From Vibrio superstes (GTDB lineage: Bacteria > Pseudomonadota > Gammaproteobacteria > Enterobacterales > Vibrionaceae), in assembly GCF_003569005.1 (NCBI RefSeq), contig NZ_BCUR01000004.1, positions 1,514,003 through 1,578,002 on the forward strand: 64,000 nt of DNA. Reading direction: 5' to 3'. Positions 45,927 through 55,926 of this stretch are shown piece by piece. The number at the start of each line of letters is the position of its first letter. Within the stretch, counting starts at the first letter, position 1. Position numbers and translations under genes: made by a program. The notes beneath the pieces are model-generated. The model was given only the letters and a program-made list of their open reading frames with translations, did no database searches and had not been told where the DNA came from.

Positions 45927-47933
45927 CTAACTGCTCGAGGTATCAGACAACATATCAACCATTATTGAAATTGATTCATCGAGATAAGCATCAGGCGCTT
46001 TATAATCACTTGGTACATCGTCTAGTGACTTAAAGGCCTCTTCATCGTTCGCTTTTTGGCGCTCGTTAATTCGCTCAAGACGTTGTGCTTCGCGTTTCTC
46101 AGACTCTTGTTCACGAGTCTTAAGATTCAGAGAAAGCGCATTTGAGTCCTTCTCTTCTTTATAGCGAACAATATCGTCTTCGATGAAACCAAATTCCATG
46201 TCATTTTGAATACGCTTGACATGTTGGTCGGTCAATTTCTTGATCAGTGCTGACTCATCACTCAGCTTGGTGTACTGAGCAGGCTCAATACTATCCCAAG
46301 GTAATGCGTTATCTTCCACACTCTCACCTGTTTCAGCAGGGTCGATAGGCGTTGGATAATGAATGTCAGGGATCACACCTTTGTTTTGCGTACTGCCACC
46401 GTCAATTCGATAGAATTTTTGAATGGTGTATTGTACATAGCCTAATTCGTTATCAAACAGATCATAGATATGGTTTAGCGAGCGATGCTGCTGTACCGTA
46501 CCTTTACCGAACGAATTTTCACCAAGAATAACCGCACGTCCGTAATCTTGCATCGCAGCCGCAAAGATTTCGGAAGCCGATGCGCTATAACGGTTGACCA
46601 ATACCGTCAGTGGACCGTCGTAGCTAATGGCATTGCCATTGTCTGCGTTAACATTGATACGGCCATAGCTGTCTCTCACCTGCACTACAGGACCACTGGT
46701 GATAAACAGCCCAGAGAGCGCCGTTGCTTCACTTAATGCACCACCGCCGTTATTGCGTAGGTCCACTAAAATGCCATCAACATTCTTCTCTTTAAGTTCG
46801 GTAATCAACTTGTCAGTATCTTTGGAAAGTCCCACGTAAAAACTAGGCACTTCAAGAACACCAAACTTCTTACCGTCTTTTTCAATGATCTCAGACTTAA
46901 CCGCTCTGTCTTCTAAGCGAACTTTATCGCGAACGATAGTGACGACGCGAGTTTTAGCATCTTTACCATCAGGCAAGATTTGTAAGTTAACCTTGGTACC
47001 TTTTGGTCCCTTAATAAGATCAACAACATCATCAAGACGCCAGCCAATGACATCGACGATCTCTTTACCATCTTGTCCAACGCCAACAATTTTATCGCCT
47101 TCACCGAGTTCTTTACTGCCCGCAGCTGGACCACCAGCAACTAATGAGCGGATGACCGTGTAGTCATCAGTCATCTGCAGTACCGCGCCAATCCCCTCTA
47201 GAGATAGATTCATCTCAGATTGGAAAGTATCGGCATTACGTGGAGAAAGGTAACTCGTATGAGGATCTACCTGACGAGCAAATGCGTTCATGTATAACTG
47301 AAAGACGTCTTCGCTTTGAGACTGTGAAATTCGCTTCATCGCATTGTTGTAGCGTTTCGTCAGAATCTCTTTGATCTCTGGCCATTCTTTATCGGTCAGA
47401 GCCAGATTAAGCGCGTCGTACTTCACTCTCTTGCGCCACAGCTCGTCAATTTCTTTCGAATCTGTCGGCCACGCTTCTTCGCTACGATCTAGCTCAATAG
47501 ATTCATCAACATCAAATTTGATTTCATCATCAAGAAGGTCAAGGGCATAAGCATAACGTTCAAAGCGCTTTCTCATTGAAATGTTATACATCTCAAACGC
47601 AATGGTGTTATCACCCTCTTTTAAAGAATCATCTAGCTGTGTTCGATAGGTATCAAAACCATCGACTTCAGATTGAGTAAATAGGTTGCGACTAAAATCC
47701 AACATATTGAGATATCGGTCGAAAATCTCTGCTGAAAACTGATCGTCTAATTTGAATTGCTTGTAATGAGAGCGAGTAAAACGTGAAGTCACTCGTTTAG
47801 CAGCAGTTTGATGCTGAACTTCAGGGGTGAGAACAGGTAAGTCTTTTACCGTGAGGTTTGCTTCGACAGCATTTGCAGAAGCAGCTAGCATAACGCTAGC
47901 CGCAATCAGCGTAATCTTTGAACGCATTTTCAT
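45927..47933 (-). CDS. prc: Tail-specific carboxy-terminal protease Prc (Tsp)
   Basis: This 668-residue protein has a signal peptide (about 1-22, ending ASANA) and an N-terminal helical domain. The PDZ domain is about 235-325 (GIGAVLQMTDDYTVIRSLVAGGPAAGSKELGEGDKIVGVGQ), and the S41 protease has Ser in NRYSASASEIFAAAMQDYGRAV and Lys in GENSFGKGTVQQ. It degrades or trims periplasmic proteins with nonpolar C-termini, including PBP3 and MepS in E. coli. It lies 18 bp downstream of proQ, as in E. coli. Confidence 0.97.
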   Translation of the reverse strand: MKMRSKITLIAASVMLAASANAVEANLTVKDLPVLTPEVQHQTAAKRVTSRFTRSHYKQFKLDDQFSAEIFDRYLNMLDFSRNLFTQSEVDGFDTYRTQLDDSLKEGDNTIAFEMYNISMRKRFERYAYALDLLDDEIKFDVDESIELDRSEEAWPTDSKEIDELWRKRVKYDALNLALTDKEWPEIKEILTKRYNNAMKRISQSQSEDVFQLYMNAFARQVDPHTSYLSPRNADTFQSEMNLSLEGIGAVLQMTDDYTVIRSLVAGGPAAGSKELGEGDKIVGVGQDGKEIVDVIGWRLDDVVDLIKGPKGTKVNLQILPDGKDAKTRVVTIVRDKVRLEDRAVKSEIIEKDGKKFGVLEVPSFYVGLSKDTDKLITELKEKNVDGILVDLRNNGGGALSEATALSGLFITSGPVVQVRDSYGRINVNADNGNAISYDGPLTVLVNRYSASASEIFAAAMQDYGRAVILGENSFGKGTVQQHRSLNHIYDLFDNELGYVQYTIQKFYRIDGGSTQNKGVIPDIHYPTPIDPAETGESVEDNALPWDSIEPAQYTKLSDESALIKKLTDQHVKRIQNDMEFGFIEDDIVRYKEEKDSNALSLNLKTREQESEKREAQRLERINERQKANDEEAFKSLDDVPSDYKAPDAYLDESISIMVDMLSDTSSS

Positions 47934-47951
47934 TCGCAGGATAAGCTCCTT

Positions 47952-48581
47952 TTAAGCGCGAAGATGCTCCGCTTTAACGACCATTTGCAGGCCATTATTG
48001 AGTTGCACTCGCACGTCGTCCTTGTTTACTTCAACAATGGTCGCAGCCATGTTGCCTTTACCCATGTTCACATTAACATTGTTACCAACAGAGATCTCAT
48101 CGCTGTTCAATGCACGTGTTTCCACTGGGGCTTGCTTAGGTTTTTCTGCTCTTGGCTTAGGCTTGCGAGCCGGAGCTGCTTTTTTAGCTTGAGCGCGTTT
48201 TGCTTTTTGCTCTTCACGGGCTTTATCAGCCTGTTCTTTTCTGCGAGCCGCTACGCGAGCCTTGCTTTCTGCAAGTGCTTGTTGCGCATGGTCCACATGT
48301 TCTTGCTCTAGTACGCCACAGTCGTTGCCATCTAGGTCAACACGTGTCGCACCAGCTTTAACGCCATGTAGATAGCGCCAAGATGAAGTGTACTGTCTTA
48401 GTGCAGCTCTAAGTTGAGTCTTGCTCACTTTAGAGTCTTCACTTAGACGCTCTGCTAAATCCTGAAAAATACCAATTTTCAGTGGCTTAGCTTCGCCTTC
48501 TAAAGTAAAGCACTTAGGGAAGCATTCGGCAATATAAGCAATCACTTCTTTACTGGTTTTTAATTTTTCGGTGTTTTCCAT
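47952..48581 (-). CDS. proQ: RNA chaperone ProQ
   Basis: This 209-residue protein has the FinO/ProQ domain at about 5-120 ([52 protein letters not shown]). A Lys/Ala/Arg-rich linker (about 120-155) and a C-terminal Tudor-like domain ([43 protein letters not shown]) follow. It binds structured small RNAs and mRNA 3' ends. It is probably co-transcribed with prc. Confidence 0.96.
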   Translation of the reverse strand: MENTEKLKTSKEVIAYIAECFPKCFTLEGEAKPLKIGIFQDLAERLSEDSKVSKTQLRAALRQYTSSWRYLHGVKAGATRVDLDGNDCGVLEQEHVDHAQQALAESKARVAARRKEQADKAREEQKAKRAQAKKAAPARKPKPRAEKPKQAPVETRALNSDEISVGNNVNVNMGKGNMAATIVEVNKDDVRVQLNNGLQMVVKAEHLRA

Positions 48582-48680
48582 GCGGGTTCCTGATTAAACG
48601 CGACTCTTGCGCGAGATTCTCAATAATATTCAGCGCTATTATAAAGACATGACAAGTAAAAACCACACCCGAGTGGTATT

Positions 48681-49154
48681 TTACTTAGAGTTAATTGGCT
48701 CATTGAGCAATTTTTCGACCATATCCATCAACAATACTAACCCTTGTTCGTCAATTTCGCTAAATCGGTCATGCAATGGGCTGTCGATATCTAACACACC
48801 CGCCACTTCGCCATTTATTGAAAATGGGATAACAATTTCTGAATTACTGGCTGCATCACAGGCAATATGCCCTTCAAACTGGTGTACATCTTTAATGCGC
48901 TGAACCGTATTGGTTGCTGCTGCTGTGCCACAGACGCCTTTACCCCAATTAATACGAACGCACGCCGGGTTGCCTTGGAAAGGCCCCAGTACTAATTGGT
49001 CGCCCTCTTTTAGATAGAAACCTACCCAGTTAATGTTCGCCAATTCCATGTTCAGTACTGCACTGATATTCGCTAAGTTTGCGATCAGGTTACTTTCACC
49101 GCTAATTAATGCTTCAACTTGTAGCGATACCCTTTGGTAGTCTTTGATGTCCAC
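48681..49154 (-). CDS. msrC: Free methionine-(R)-sulfoxide reductase (GAF domain)
   Basis: This 157-residue GAF-domain enzyme retains all three cysteines of the fRMsr active site (CVRINWGKGVCGTAAA and HIACDAASNSEIVIP), with DIDSPLHDRFSEID closing the pocket. It reduces free Met-R-sulfoxide using thioredoxin. The start is a GTG preceded by AGGT. It diverges from letA, as in E. coli (yebR-yebS). Confidence 0.94.
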   Translation of the reverse strand: MDIKDYQRVSLQVEALISGESNLIANLANISAVLNMELANINWVGFYLKEGDQLVLGPFQGNPACVRINWGKGVCGTAAATNTVQRIKDVHQFEGHIACDAASNSEIVIPFSINGEVAGVLDIDSPLHDRFSEIDEQGLVLLMDMVEKLLNEPINSK

Positions 49155-49332
49155 TTTTTGTTACCTATATTGAAATTGTAACCAAACTCTTTGAAATCCT
49201 TCACAAAAGGACTCAATATCCAAGATTGCGTATATACTGCAAACTGTAACCGATAAATCATTGAATCTAAACCACCTACGGCAACAAATGTGCTAGCGTA
49301 GCAACCGACATAATCTAGGTACGATAAACTGC

Positions 49333-50607
49333 ATGGCAACAACTCACAATGCAATTACCAGTAATTCTGAACTGCGCCTGTGTCAGGGGTGCGGATTAGC
49401 TGTGTCTTCAACACCTATCAATGAAAGCCAAGACGCCTATTGCCCTCGATGTGACACACAGCTCTACCGTGGTCATAGACACTCTTGCTCCGGAGATGTT
49501 GCCCTAGCCACTGTGGGCCTTTTGCTCTTCATCCCTGTTATCCTCTACCCTTTTCTATCAATACGTCTTTTTGGAGAGTACATCAGCGCCACACTGCTTG
49601 ACGGCGTATTCTTACTGATTGATGAAGGCTTTGCATTTGTTGGGTTTCTTGTTCTTTTTTGCGGCTTCTTAGTTCCCCTTGCTCACTGCGTCTGTGTCAT
49701 TACTGCCAATCTTGCCCTCAAGCAAAACAACACACCGCTGATGCGCTGGAGTATGTACGGCATTTATCATCTTAAGCATTGGATGATGATAGACGTGTAC
49801 ATTGTCAGCATCGCAATTTGCTGCTTCAAGCTCACCGATTACAGTGATCTTATTTTTGGCTTAGCGCTGCCTGTATTAGTTGTGCTCCAGTTAGCGTGCT
49901 TAGCATTAGTATTGCGCGTAAGTCCACGCAAGTACTGGCAAAGACTGGATGAGATTCAAAACCTAGAGCGCCCAATCAGTTCCACAATACCCCCTGACCA
50001 GTTACACGATTGCCCTCAATGTCATTTAGTACAGACTCATACCGAGCATTGCGTTCGTTGCCACAATAAAATGAAGCGCAATGCTAAACAGTCCCTGCAA
50101 GCTACATGGGCCTACTTGATTGTTGCCACTATCGCCTTAATACCAGCCAACGTAATCCCAATTTCTATTTTGTTTACCAATGGTGCTCGCCTCGAGGATA
50201 CGATTTTTTCTGGCGTAATATCCCTAGTAAACAATGACATGCTAGTAATCGCAATCATCATCTTTATTGCCAGTATTGTGGTACCCGTCGCCAAGATACT
50301 CGGTATCCTCTATCTACTACTTTGTATTCACTTCAAGCGCACGGTTTTTCATAGACAGCGTATGATGCTGTTTTATATAGTAAAATGGATAGGGAAATGG
50401 TCGATGGTGGACCTCTTTGTTATGTCTATCATGCTAACCTTAGTAGATAGAGGACAAGTTCTTAATTTCACACCCGGCTATGGCGCGGTCGCATTTGGCA
50501 TCGTAGTTGTCTTTACCATGTATTCTGCGGATGCATTAGATCCGCGTTTGATTTGGAAAAATCATACTTATAAGCATTCAATCTCAACTGGTGACACTTT
50601 TTCATGA
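49333..50607 (+). CDS. letA: LetA/PqiA-like membrane protein (YebS)
   Basis: The protein has 424 residues. Two PqiA modules each begin with a zinc ribbon (CQGCGLAVSS...CPRCDTQLYRG and CPQCHLVQTHTEHCVRCHNKM) followed by four membrane helices. In E. coli LetA works with LetB in lipid transport between inner and outer membranes. Its stop overlaps the letB start by ATGA, so the two are translationally coupled. Confidence 0.93.
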   Translation: MATTHNAITSNSELRLCQGCGLAVSSTPINESQDAYCPRCDTQLYRGHRHSCSGDVALATVGLLLFIPVILYPFLSIRLFGEYISATLLDGVFLLIDEGFAFVGFLVLFCGFLVPLAHCVCVITANLALKQNNTPLMRWSMYGIYHLKHWMMIDVYIVSIAICCFKLTDYSDLIFGLALPVLVVLQLACLALVLRVSPRKYWQRLDEIQNLERPISSTIPPDQLHDCPQCHLVQTHTEHCVRCHNKMKRNAKQSLQATWAYLIVATIALIPANVIPISILFTNGARLEDTIFSGVISLVNNDMLVIAIIIFIASIVVPVAKILGILYLLLCIHFKRTVFHRQRMMLFYIVKWIGKWSMVDLFVMSIMLTLVDRGQVLNFTPGYGAVAFGIVVVFTMYSADALDPRLIWKNHTYKHSISTGDTFS

Positions 50608-53246
50608 CAGAACAAAATCACTCACCCCTACCGACTCCTAAGGTGAAGCGCTCAACGGGACTCTCACCGCTTTGGGCACTGCCTATCTTGGCGCTACTGC
50701 TTGGTGGTTGGCTAATGTACAAAAGCATCAGCGAAGCAGGACAGCAAGTCCGTATTCATTTTGCCAATGCACAAGGCTTAATCGCGGGGCGCACAACCAT
50801 TCGCTTTCAAGGCCTCGAAGTTGGGATGGTGCGTAAGCTTGAACTGGCTGAAGACCTCAATGGGATCTACGTAGATGCTGAGCTCTACTCTGATGCACTA
50901 CAGCTGTTAGGTGAAGACACCCAGTTTTGGCTAGTCAAACCCACCGCCAGTCTATCTGGGGTATCTGGATTGGATGCGCTTGTTTCAGGTAACTACATCG
51001 CGATACAAAGTGCGACAAAAGGCTTTAATACTCCTCCAAAGACATTCGCTGCACTGTCTAAGGCCCCACAGGACTTGCACAGCGGCAGTTCAGAAGGTTT
51101 ACGCCTTACTCTTAGAAGCAAGGACCTTGGCTCTGTGAACGTCGGATCAAAGATCCTGTTTAGAAAAATACCGATTGGTGAGGTTTACAGCTTTAGTCTC
51201 GATGAAGATGGGAAATCCGTTGTGTTACGCGCTTATATAGACGAAGAGTATGACCACATCATTACCAGTGAGAGTCGTTTTTGGAATGTATCGGGCATCA
51301 ATGCAAAAGTCGGTTTCGATGGCGTTGACGTCAGAGTTGAAAGTCTTGCTGCATTGATTGGAGGCGGTATAGCCGTCGACTCTCCTGCTCAAGGCCATCA
51401 CGTAGAGTCCGACACTGAATTTAGGCTTTATCCTGATCTCGCAACCGCCGGTCGCGGTATTCCTATCAAGATAACCCTTCCAGACGACAACAATATCAAG
51501 CCAACAGGGGCTCCTCTTATTTACAGAGGCATTGAAATCGGTCAAATCACCAATGTGCAACTCAGTAAAGATCGACAAGACATCATCGCTCAAGCCACCG
51601 TTGAACCGGCTTATCACGACCTATTGAATTCAGGGTCTCAATTTCTTCTTGAAGAGGCAACCCTGTCTTTAACAGGCGTTGAAAACCTAGGTAACTTTGT
51701 AACTGGCAATTTTTTGACCTTATTACCTGGGGATGGAGAAGCAACCCGCTCATTTAAAGCCGTTAAGCAAGACGAACTCAACACTCAAGACAGTGGAAAT
51801 CTAGCATTGTCTTTAATGGCTGAGCATAGCTTTGGATTAGCCAATGGATCGGCAGTGCTTTACAAGGGCATTCAAATTGGTCACGTTACGTCGTCACAAT
51901 TGCATGACAATGGTGTCAAAGTTAACGTACTGATTGACTCACAGTATCGTGCATTGATTCGCTCTAAAAACCGCTTCTTTGTATCGAGCTCAGTATCAGC
52001 AAGTTTTGATGCTGGCGAGCTGAACGTCAACGTACCTCCCCTTCAGCACCTTTTGGCGGGAAGCATCAGCTTTATTCGGGAAGGCAGCGAGTCCGTTAGT
52101 TCAAGCTATACGCTCTATTCCAGCGAAGCGTTAGCCGAACTTGCCGTTTACACTAAGTCCGGTAGCCAGGTAATTTCTCTTCTCGCTTCTGAGATGCCCC
52201 CTGTAAACGTTGGAACGCCTGTTTTGTACAGAAACCTAGTCGTGGGGCAGGTATTGGATTACAAGCTAGGACACTCGGGCATGGAAGTAAAAATAAAGCT
52301 CGATAATCAATACCATCACCTTATCAACAGCAATACCGTTTTTTGGAACCATTCTGGTGTAGAGATTGACGCGGGTCTATCGGGCGTATCTGTTAAAGCA
52401 GCCCCTTTATCTCGAGTGCTACAAGGGGGGATCGCCTTTGATACCTTGCCTGGTGTTGAGAATAAACTGGGCAAACACTATAAGCTTTACCCTAATCAAG
52501 ATGACGCTCGCCAGTTTGGAAAAATCATACGCATAAATGCGGCTGATAATGCCACTGTGACCAAGGGAACCAAGATCAAATATCAAGGTGTCGATGTGGG
52601 AGAGATTACTCTTGTGTCGCCGCTATTTGAAAAATCCGGCGTTGAAATGCTCGCACGCATCTATCCTCAGTATGTTTCCAAGATTGCCGTTAAGGGTACC
52701 CAACTTTGGCTCGTGAACCCTGAGATCAGCCTGAGTGGCGTTAAGAATCTAGCCAGCGCTATCATTCCGACCATTGAAGTGAAACCGGGTAAAGACAGTG
52801 CCAAGAAAAATCAATTCACCCTACTGCAAAAAGCACCATTAGAAGATGGCGTCACCTTTTATTTGCAGAGTGAAATCAAAGGCTCGGTATCAAAAAACAC
52901 CCCTATCCTCTACCGTGAAATGGAAGTCGGCTACGTTAGCGACGTTCAGTTGGGCGAACTCGCCGATCGAATCATCATCACTATCAAAGTGGATAAAGAC
53001 TACGCCTATTTAGTGAGACAAGACTCTTTGTTCTGGAATGTATCAGGCCTAGATGTCTCTATTGGCTTAAGCGGCGCAAACGTAAAGGCTGGGACTGTTG
53101 ATAGTCTGCTTAAGGGGGGTATTGCGTTTACTACACCGGAACAGCAGAATTTGCTACCAATGGCAAAAGCAGAGCGTTCTTTCTACCTGTACAAAAAGGC
53201 TGAACCCGCTTGGCTGGAATGGCGCACCGCGATTCCTAAACCTTAG
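50604..53246 (+). CDS. letB: LetB: seven-MCE-domain intermembrane lipid transport protein (YebT)
   Basis: The protein has 880 residues (E. coli LetB about 877). A single membrane helix near 20-40 is followed by seven MCE repeats, each opening with a beta strand and a Lxx-G-x-L/V-x-Y/F-R-G-x-x-V/I-G pattern: near RFQGLEVG, LFRKIPIG, IYRGIEIG, LYKGIQIG, LYRNLVVG, KYQGVDVG and LYREMEVG. Stacked MCE rings form a periplasm-spanning tunnel in E. coli. The seven-repeat count identifies LetB rather than PqiB (three repeats). Confidence 0.95.
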   Translation: MTEQNHSPLPTPKVKRSTGLSPLWALPILALLLGGWLMYKSISEAGQQVRIHFANAQGLIAGRTTIRFQGLEVGMVRKLELAEDLNGIYVDAELYSDALQLLGEDTQFWLVKPTASLSGVSGLDALVSGNYIAIQSATKGFNTPPKTFAALSKAPQDLHSGSSEGLRLTLRSKDLGSVNVGSKILFRKIPIGEVYSFSLDEDGKSVVLRAYIDEEYDHIITSESRFWNVSGINAKVGFDGVDVRVESLAALIGGGIAVDSPAQGHHVESDTEFRLYPDLATAGRGIPIKITLPDDNNIKPTGAPLIYRGIEIGQITNVQLSKDRQDIIAQATVEPAYHDLLNSGSQFLLEEATLSLTGVENLGNFVTGNFLTLLPGDGEATRSFKAVKQDELNTQDSGNLALSLMAEHSFGLANGSAVLYKGIQIGHVTSSQLHDNGVKVNVLIDSQYRALIRSKNRFFVSSSVSASFDAGELNVNVPPLQHLLAGSISFIREGSESVSSSYTLYSSEALAELAVYTKSGSQVISLLASEMPPVNVGTPVLYRNLVVGQVLDYKLGHSGMEVKIKLDNQYHHLINSNTVFWNHSGVEIDAGLSGVSVKAAPLSRVLQGGIAFDTLPGVENKLGKHYKLYPNQDDARQFGKIIRINAADNATVTKGTKIKYQGVDVGEITLVSPLFEKSGVEMLARIYPQYVSKIAVKGTQLWLVNPEISLSGVKNLASAIIPTIEVKPGKDSAKKNQFTLLQKAPLEDGVTFYLQSEIKGSVSKNTPILYREMEVGYVSDVQLGELADRIIITIKVDKDYAYLVRQDSLFWNVSGLDVSIGLSGANVKAGTVDSLLKGGIAFTTPEQQNLLPMAKAERSFYLYKKAEPAWLEWRTAIPKP

Positions 53247-53262
53247 AAGGGTTCTCTTAGAA

Positions 53263-53299
53263 GAGAGACGCTATCAATGCAACGCGTCTCTCCTCTTTC
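53263..53299 (+). terminator. Hairpin between letB and rsmF
   Basis: A perfect 9-bp stem (GAGAGACGC/GCGTCTCTC) with a 12-nt loop is followed by CTCTTTC, a weak T-tract. It may reduce read-through into rsmF. Confidence 0.5.
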
Positions 53300-53373
53300 A
53301 ACGCTATACACTTTCAAGATAAAGCGAGCATTGCTACACTTCGCATGCTCGCCTTTCTCACAGGAATCCTACC

Positions 53374-54804
53374 TTGCATCAAAACGTATATATCCCGGAG
53401 CAATTTGTTCAACTTATGAAAGAACAAATGCCTTCACACCTAAAACTAGATGAATTGCTAGAGGCGTGTAAGCGTCCTTTAAAACGCAGCATTCGAGTCA
53501 ATACTCTGAAGATCTCCGTTGAAGATTTTAAAGAGCAGGCATTAACAATGGGCTGGACATTAACACCGGTACCTTGGTGCAAAGAAGGCTTTTGGCTTGA
53601 TAACGTCGATGAGTCTACCACGTCACTAGGCAATACCAGCCAACACCTTGCAGGCCTATTTTACATTCAAGAAGCCAGTTCTATGATGCCAGTAACGGCA
53701 CTATTCGATGACCTCGCCGTTGATGCTAATTTTCGAGTATTGGATATGGCCGCGGCGCCGGGTTCAAAGACCACACAGATTGCCGCCAATATGGGCAAAC
53801 AAGGCTTAGTGGTTGCCAATGAATTTTCAGCAAGCCGAGTCAAGATACTGTTTGGTAATTTAATGCGCTGTGGCATTGGCAACATGGCAATGACCAATTT
53901 TGATGCTCGTGTGTTTGGTCCTTGGCTTCCAGAAACCTTTGATGCCATTTTGCTCGATGCGCCATGCTCTGGTGAAGGTTCGTTACGTAAAGACGCAGAC
54001 GCAATGAAGAACTGGAGTTTGTCCTCTGTTGAAGAGATTGCCAACACTCAGCAAGACTTAATAGAGAGTGCCTTTCACGCCTTGAAGCCAGGTGGAACAC
54101 TTGTCTATTCAACCTGCACGCTAAACCACCAAGAAAACCAGCACGTGGTCGATCACCTGTTGCAAACCTTCATCGGTTCTATTGAAGTTGAATCCTTAGA
54201 TGACCTTTTCCCCGATGCTTCTCTGTCACTAACAGAAGAGGGATATATTCATGTATATCCCCAAATCTATGACTGTGAAGGCTTTTTTATTGCTAAGTTC
54301 AAAAAGACGGGCTCAGTAACTGCGCCAAAAGTGAAAAAGCGCTTAGGTAAGTTTCCTTTTCAACGAATGTCCAACAAGGACAGTGACATTGTCACAAACT
54401 CATTAATTGAAGCCTTAGGGATTCAGATATCGGACAACTTTTCCTTATGGCAACGAGATAATGAAGTATGGTTGTTCCCAGTACTGATAGAACCCCTACT
54501 CGACCAAATGCGCTTTCAACGTATTGGTATCAAACTCGCCGAAACTCATAAAAAAGGATATCGCTGGCAGCACCAAGGCGTTGTCGCTATGAGTCAACAC
54601 AACGAAGACAATGCCGTGGACCTAACCATAGATGATGCGCGTGAATGGTACATGGGGCGCGATATTCGACCAGAGGTTCCTTCTAGTAAAGGTGAAGTAC
54701 TGGTTCGCTACGATGGTGTGACCATAGGTATTGGAAAATGGGTGGGTAATCGCATAAAGAATGGATTACCAAGAGAAATGGTTAGAGACAATAACTTGTT
54801 CTAA
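53374..54804 (+). CDS. rsmF: 16S rRNA (cytosine(1407)-C(5))-methyltransferase RsmF
   Basis: The protein has 476 residues. The N-terminal RRSIRVNTLKIS-type segment is followed by SAM-binding MAAAPGSKTTQIA. Catalytic cysteines are in DAPCSGEGSLRK and STCTLNHQENQ, and a PUA-like C-terminal region follows. The start is TTG with AGGA upstream; it gives the N-terminus expected from E. coli RsmF. It completes the letA-letB-rsmF order shared with E. coli. An exact matS lies at 54383-54395. Confidence 0.95.
   Translation: MHQNVYIPEQFVQLMKEQMPSHLKLDELLEACKRPLKRSIRVNTLKISVEDFKEQALTMGWTLTPVPWCKEGFWLDNVDESTTSLGNTSQHLAGLFYIQEASSMMPVTALFDDLAVDANFRVLDMAAAPGSKTTQIAANMGKQGLVVANEFSASRVKILFGNLMRCGIGNMAMTNFDARVFGPWLPETFDAILLDAPCSGEGSLRKDADAMKNWSLSSVEEIANTQQDLIESAFHALKPGGTLVYSTCTLNHQENQHVVDHLLQTFIGSIEVESLDDLFPDASLSLTEEGYIHVYPQIYDCEGFFIAKFKKTGSVTAPKVKKRLGKFPFQRMSNKDSDIVTNSLIEALGIQISDNFSLWQRDNEVWLFPVLIEPLLDQMRFQRIGIKLAETHKKGYRWQHQGVVAMSQHNEDNAVDLTIDDAREWYMGRDIRPEVPSSKGEVLVRYDGVTIGIGKWVGNRIKNGLPREMVRDNNLF
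54383..54395. other. matS site (MatP binding), exact consensus
   Basis: GTGACATTGTCAC fits GTGACRNYGTCAC at every position. It lies in the rsmF gene, 29.8 kb right of dif. Confidence 0.85.
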
Positions 54805-54850
54805 TTCATAGAGATGAAGTAGAAGCCTGCAACTTAGTGTTTGAAGATAG

Positions 54851-54876
54851 GCGCTCTTGTGTGGCAAGAGCGCTTT
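54851..54876 (+). terminator. Terminator of rsmF
   Basis: A perfect 9-bp stem (GCGCTCTTG/CAAGAGCGC) with a 5-nt loop is followed by TTTAG. A second hairpin with a better T-run follows at 54940. Confidence 0.75.
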
Positions 54877-54939
54877 AGTGTACTAAACTTATTCCAATTA
54901 ATCGGTTAGCGCAGGCTCTTACATAGAGCCATTCCCCAA

Positions 54940-54971
54940 AGCCTAGGTCAGGATAGCCTAGGCTATTTTTT
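54940..54971 (+). terminator. Second terminator downstream of rsmF
   Basis: The stem AGCCTAGG/CCTAGGCT with a 9-nt loop is followed by ATTTTTT, ending just before the convergent CvfB-like gene. Confidence 0.85.
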
Positions 54972-54983
54972 GGCAGAAATTCA

Positions 54984-55820
54984 CTATTTTACTAAGTGAA
55001 TTCCATCAGTTTCGATAGTAATCAATCCTGCTTTGTACAACCCGCCAATCGTCTTTTTAAATGTGCCTTTACTGGTGCGGAACACCTTAAAGATGGCATC
55101 TGGAGAAGACTTGTCATTAAGAGGCAGGAAGCCCTCTTTTTTATTCAGTAGATCCACCACTTTCTCACTAAGATCATCCATCTTAGCGACACCAACTTTC
55201 TGCAATGACAAATCAATCTTGCCGTCATCACGTACTTGTTTAATGTAGCCCTTAAGGCGCTTGCCGATGAACAGCTTACCAATGACATCCGAGCTAAAAA
55301 TCATGCCCCAATGTTCACCATTGATAATGGCTTTGTAGCCGAGGTCACTGCGTTCAGCGATCAACAGTTCCACTTGGTCATTCGCTTTATAATGATGCGG
55401 CGTTTTATCAAGCCATTTGTTGAACTTAGTGGTGCCGACGATACGACCGCTGGCATTGTCAGTGTAGACATACACTAATATTGTCTGGCCTTCATTAAAA
55501 CGAGCACGTTGTTCACTATAAGGAACCAGCAAATCTTTCTTTTCGATACCCCAGTTAACAAATGCACCCGTGGCGTTGATACTGGTAATTTCCATCAAGC
55601 CCCACTCGCCTACTTGTGCGATAGGATTTTCACGCGTAGCGCAAAGTTCGTTGTCGGAATCAAAGTAAAGAAAGGCTTTCACTATCTGACCAACTTCATG
55701 CTCCTCACTGAGCTGTTTTTTAGGCAAAAGCACGCTTCCATAATCGTAAGCGTCTAGAAAAACACCAAAGTCAGTGATTTGGGTGATTTTAAGTGAGTTA
55801 AGTTGGCCAATTTTAATCAT
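54984..55820 (-). CDS. CvfB/YitL-like S1 RNA-binding protein
   Basis: This 278-residue protein has S1-like OB-fold repeats at about 1-60 (LNSLKITQITDFGVFLDAYDYGSVLLPKKQL), 65-130 (WGLMEITSINATGAFVNWGIEKKDLLVPYSEQ) and 140-215 (a more divergent repeat, then GYIKQVRDDGKIDLSLQ). The C-terminal winged helix (SSPDAIFKVFRTSKGTFKKTIGGLYKAGLI) completes the CvfB architecture. The family binds RNA; its exact role in vibrios is unknown. It converges on rsmF. Confidence 0.88.
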   Translation of the reverse strand: MIKIGQLNSLKITQITDFGVFLDAYDYGSVLLPKKQLSEEHEVGQIVKAFLYFDSDNELCATRENPIAQVGEWGLMEITSINATGAFVNWGIEKKDLLVPYSEQRARFNEGQTILVYVYTDNASGRIVGTTKFNKWLDKTPHHYKANDQVELLIAERSDLGYKAIINGEHWGMIFSSDVIGKLFIGKRLKGYIKQVRDDGKIDLSLQKVGVAKMDDLSEKVVDLLNKKEGFLPLNDKSSPDAIFKVFRTSKGTFKKTIGGLYKAGLITIETDGIHLVK

Positions 55821-55926
55821 ATTATTACTCGAGTTTGACGATATCGCGACGATTGTATTGCCTTACCCCAACAATACAAAGACTTTTCTAGCACTTTGCA
55901 CATTACAAAGGATTAGCACTCGTTAC

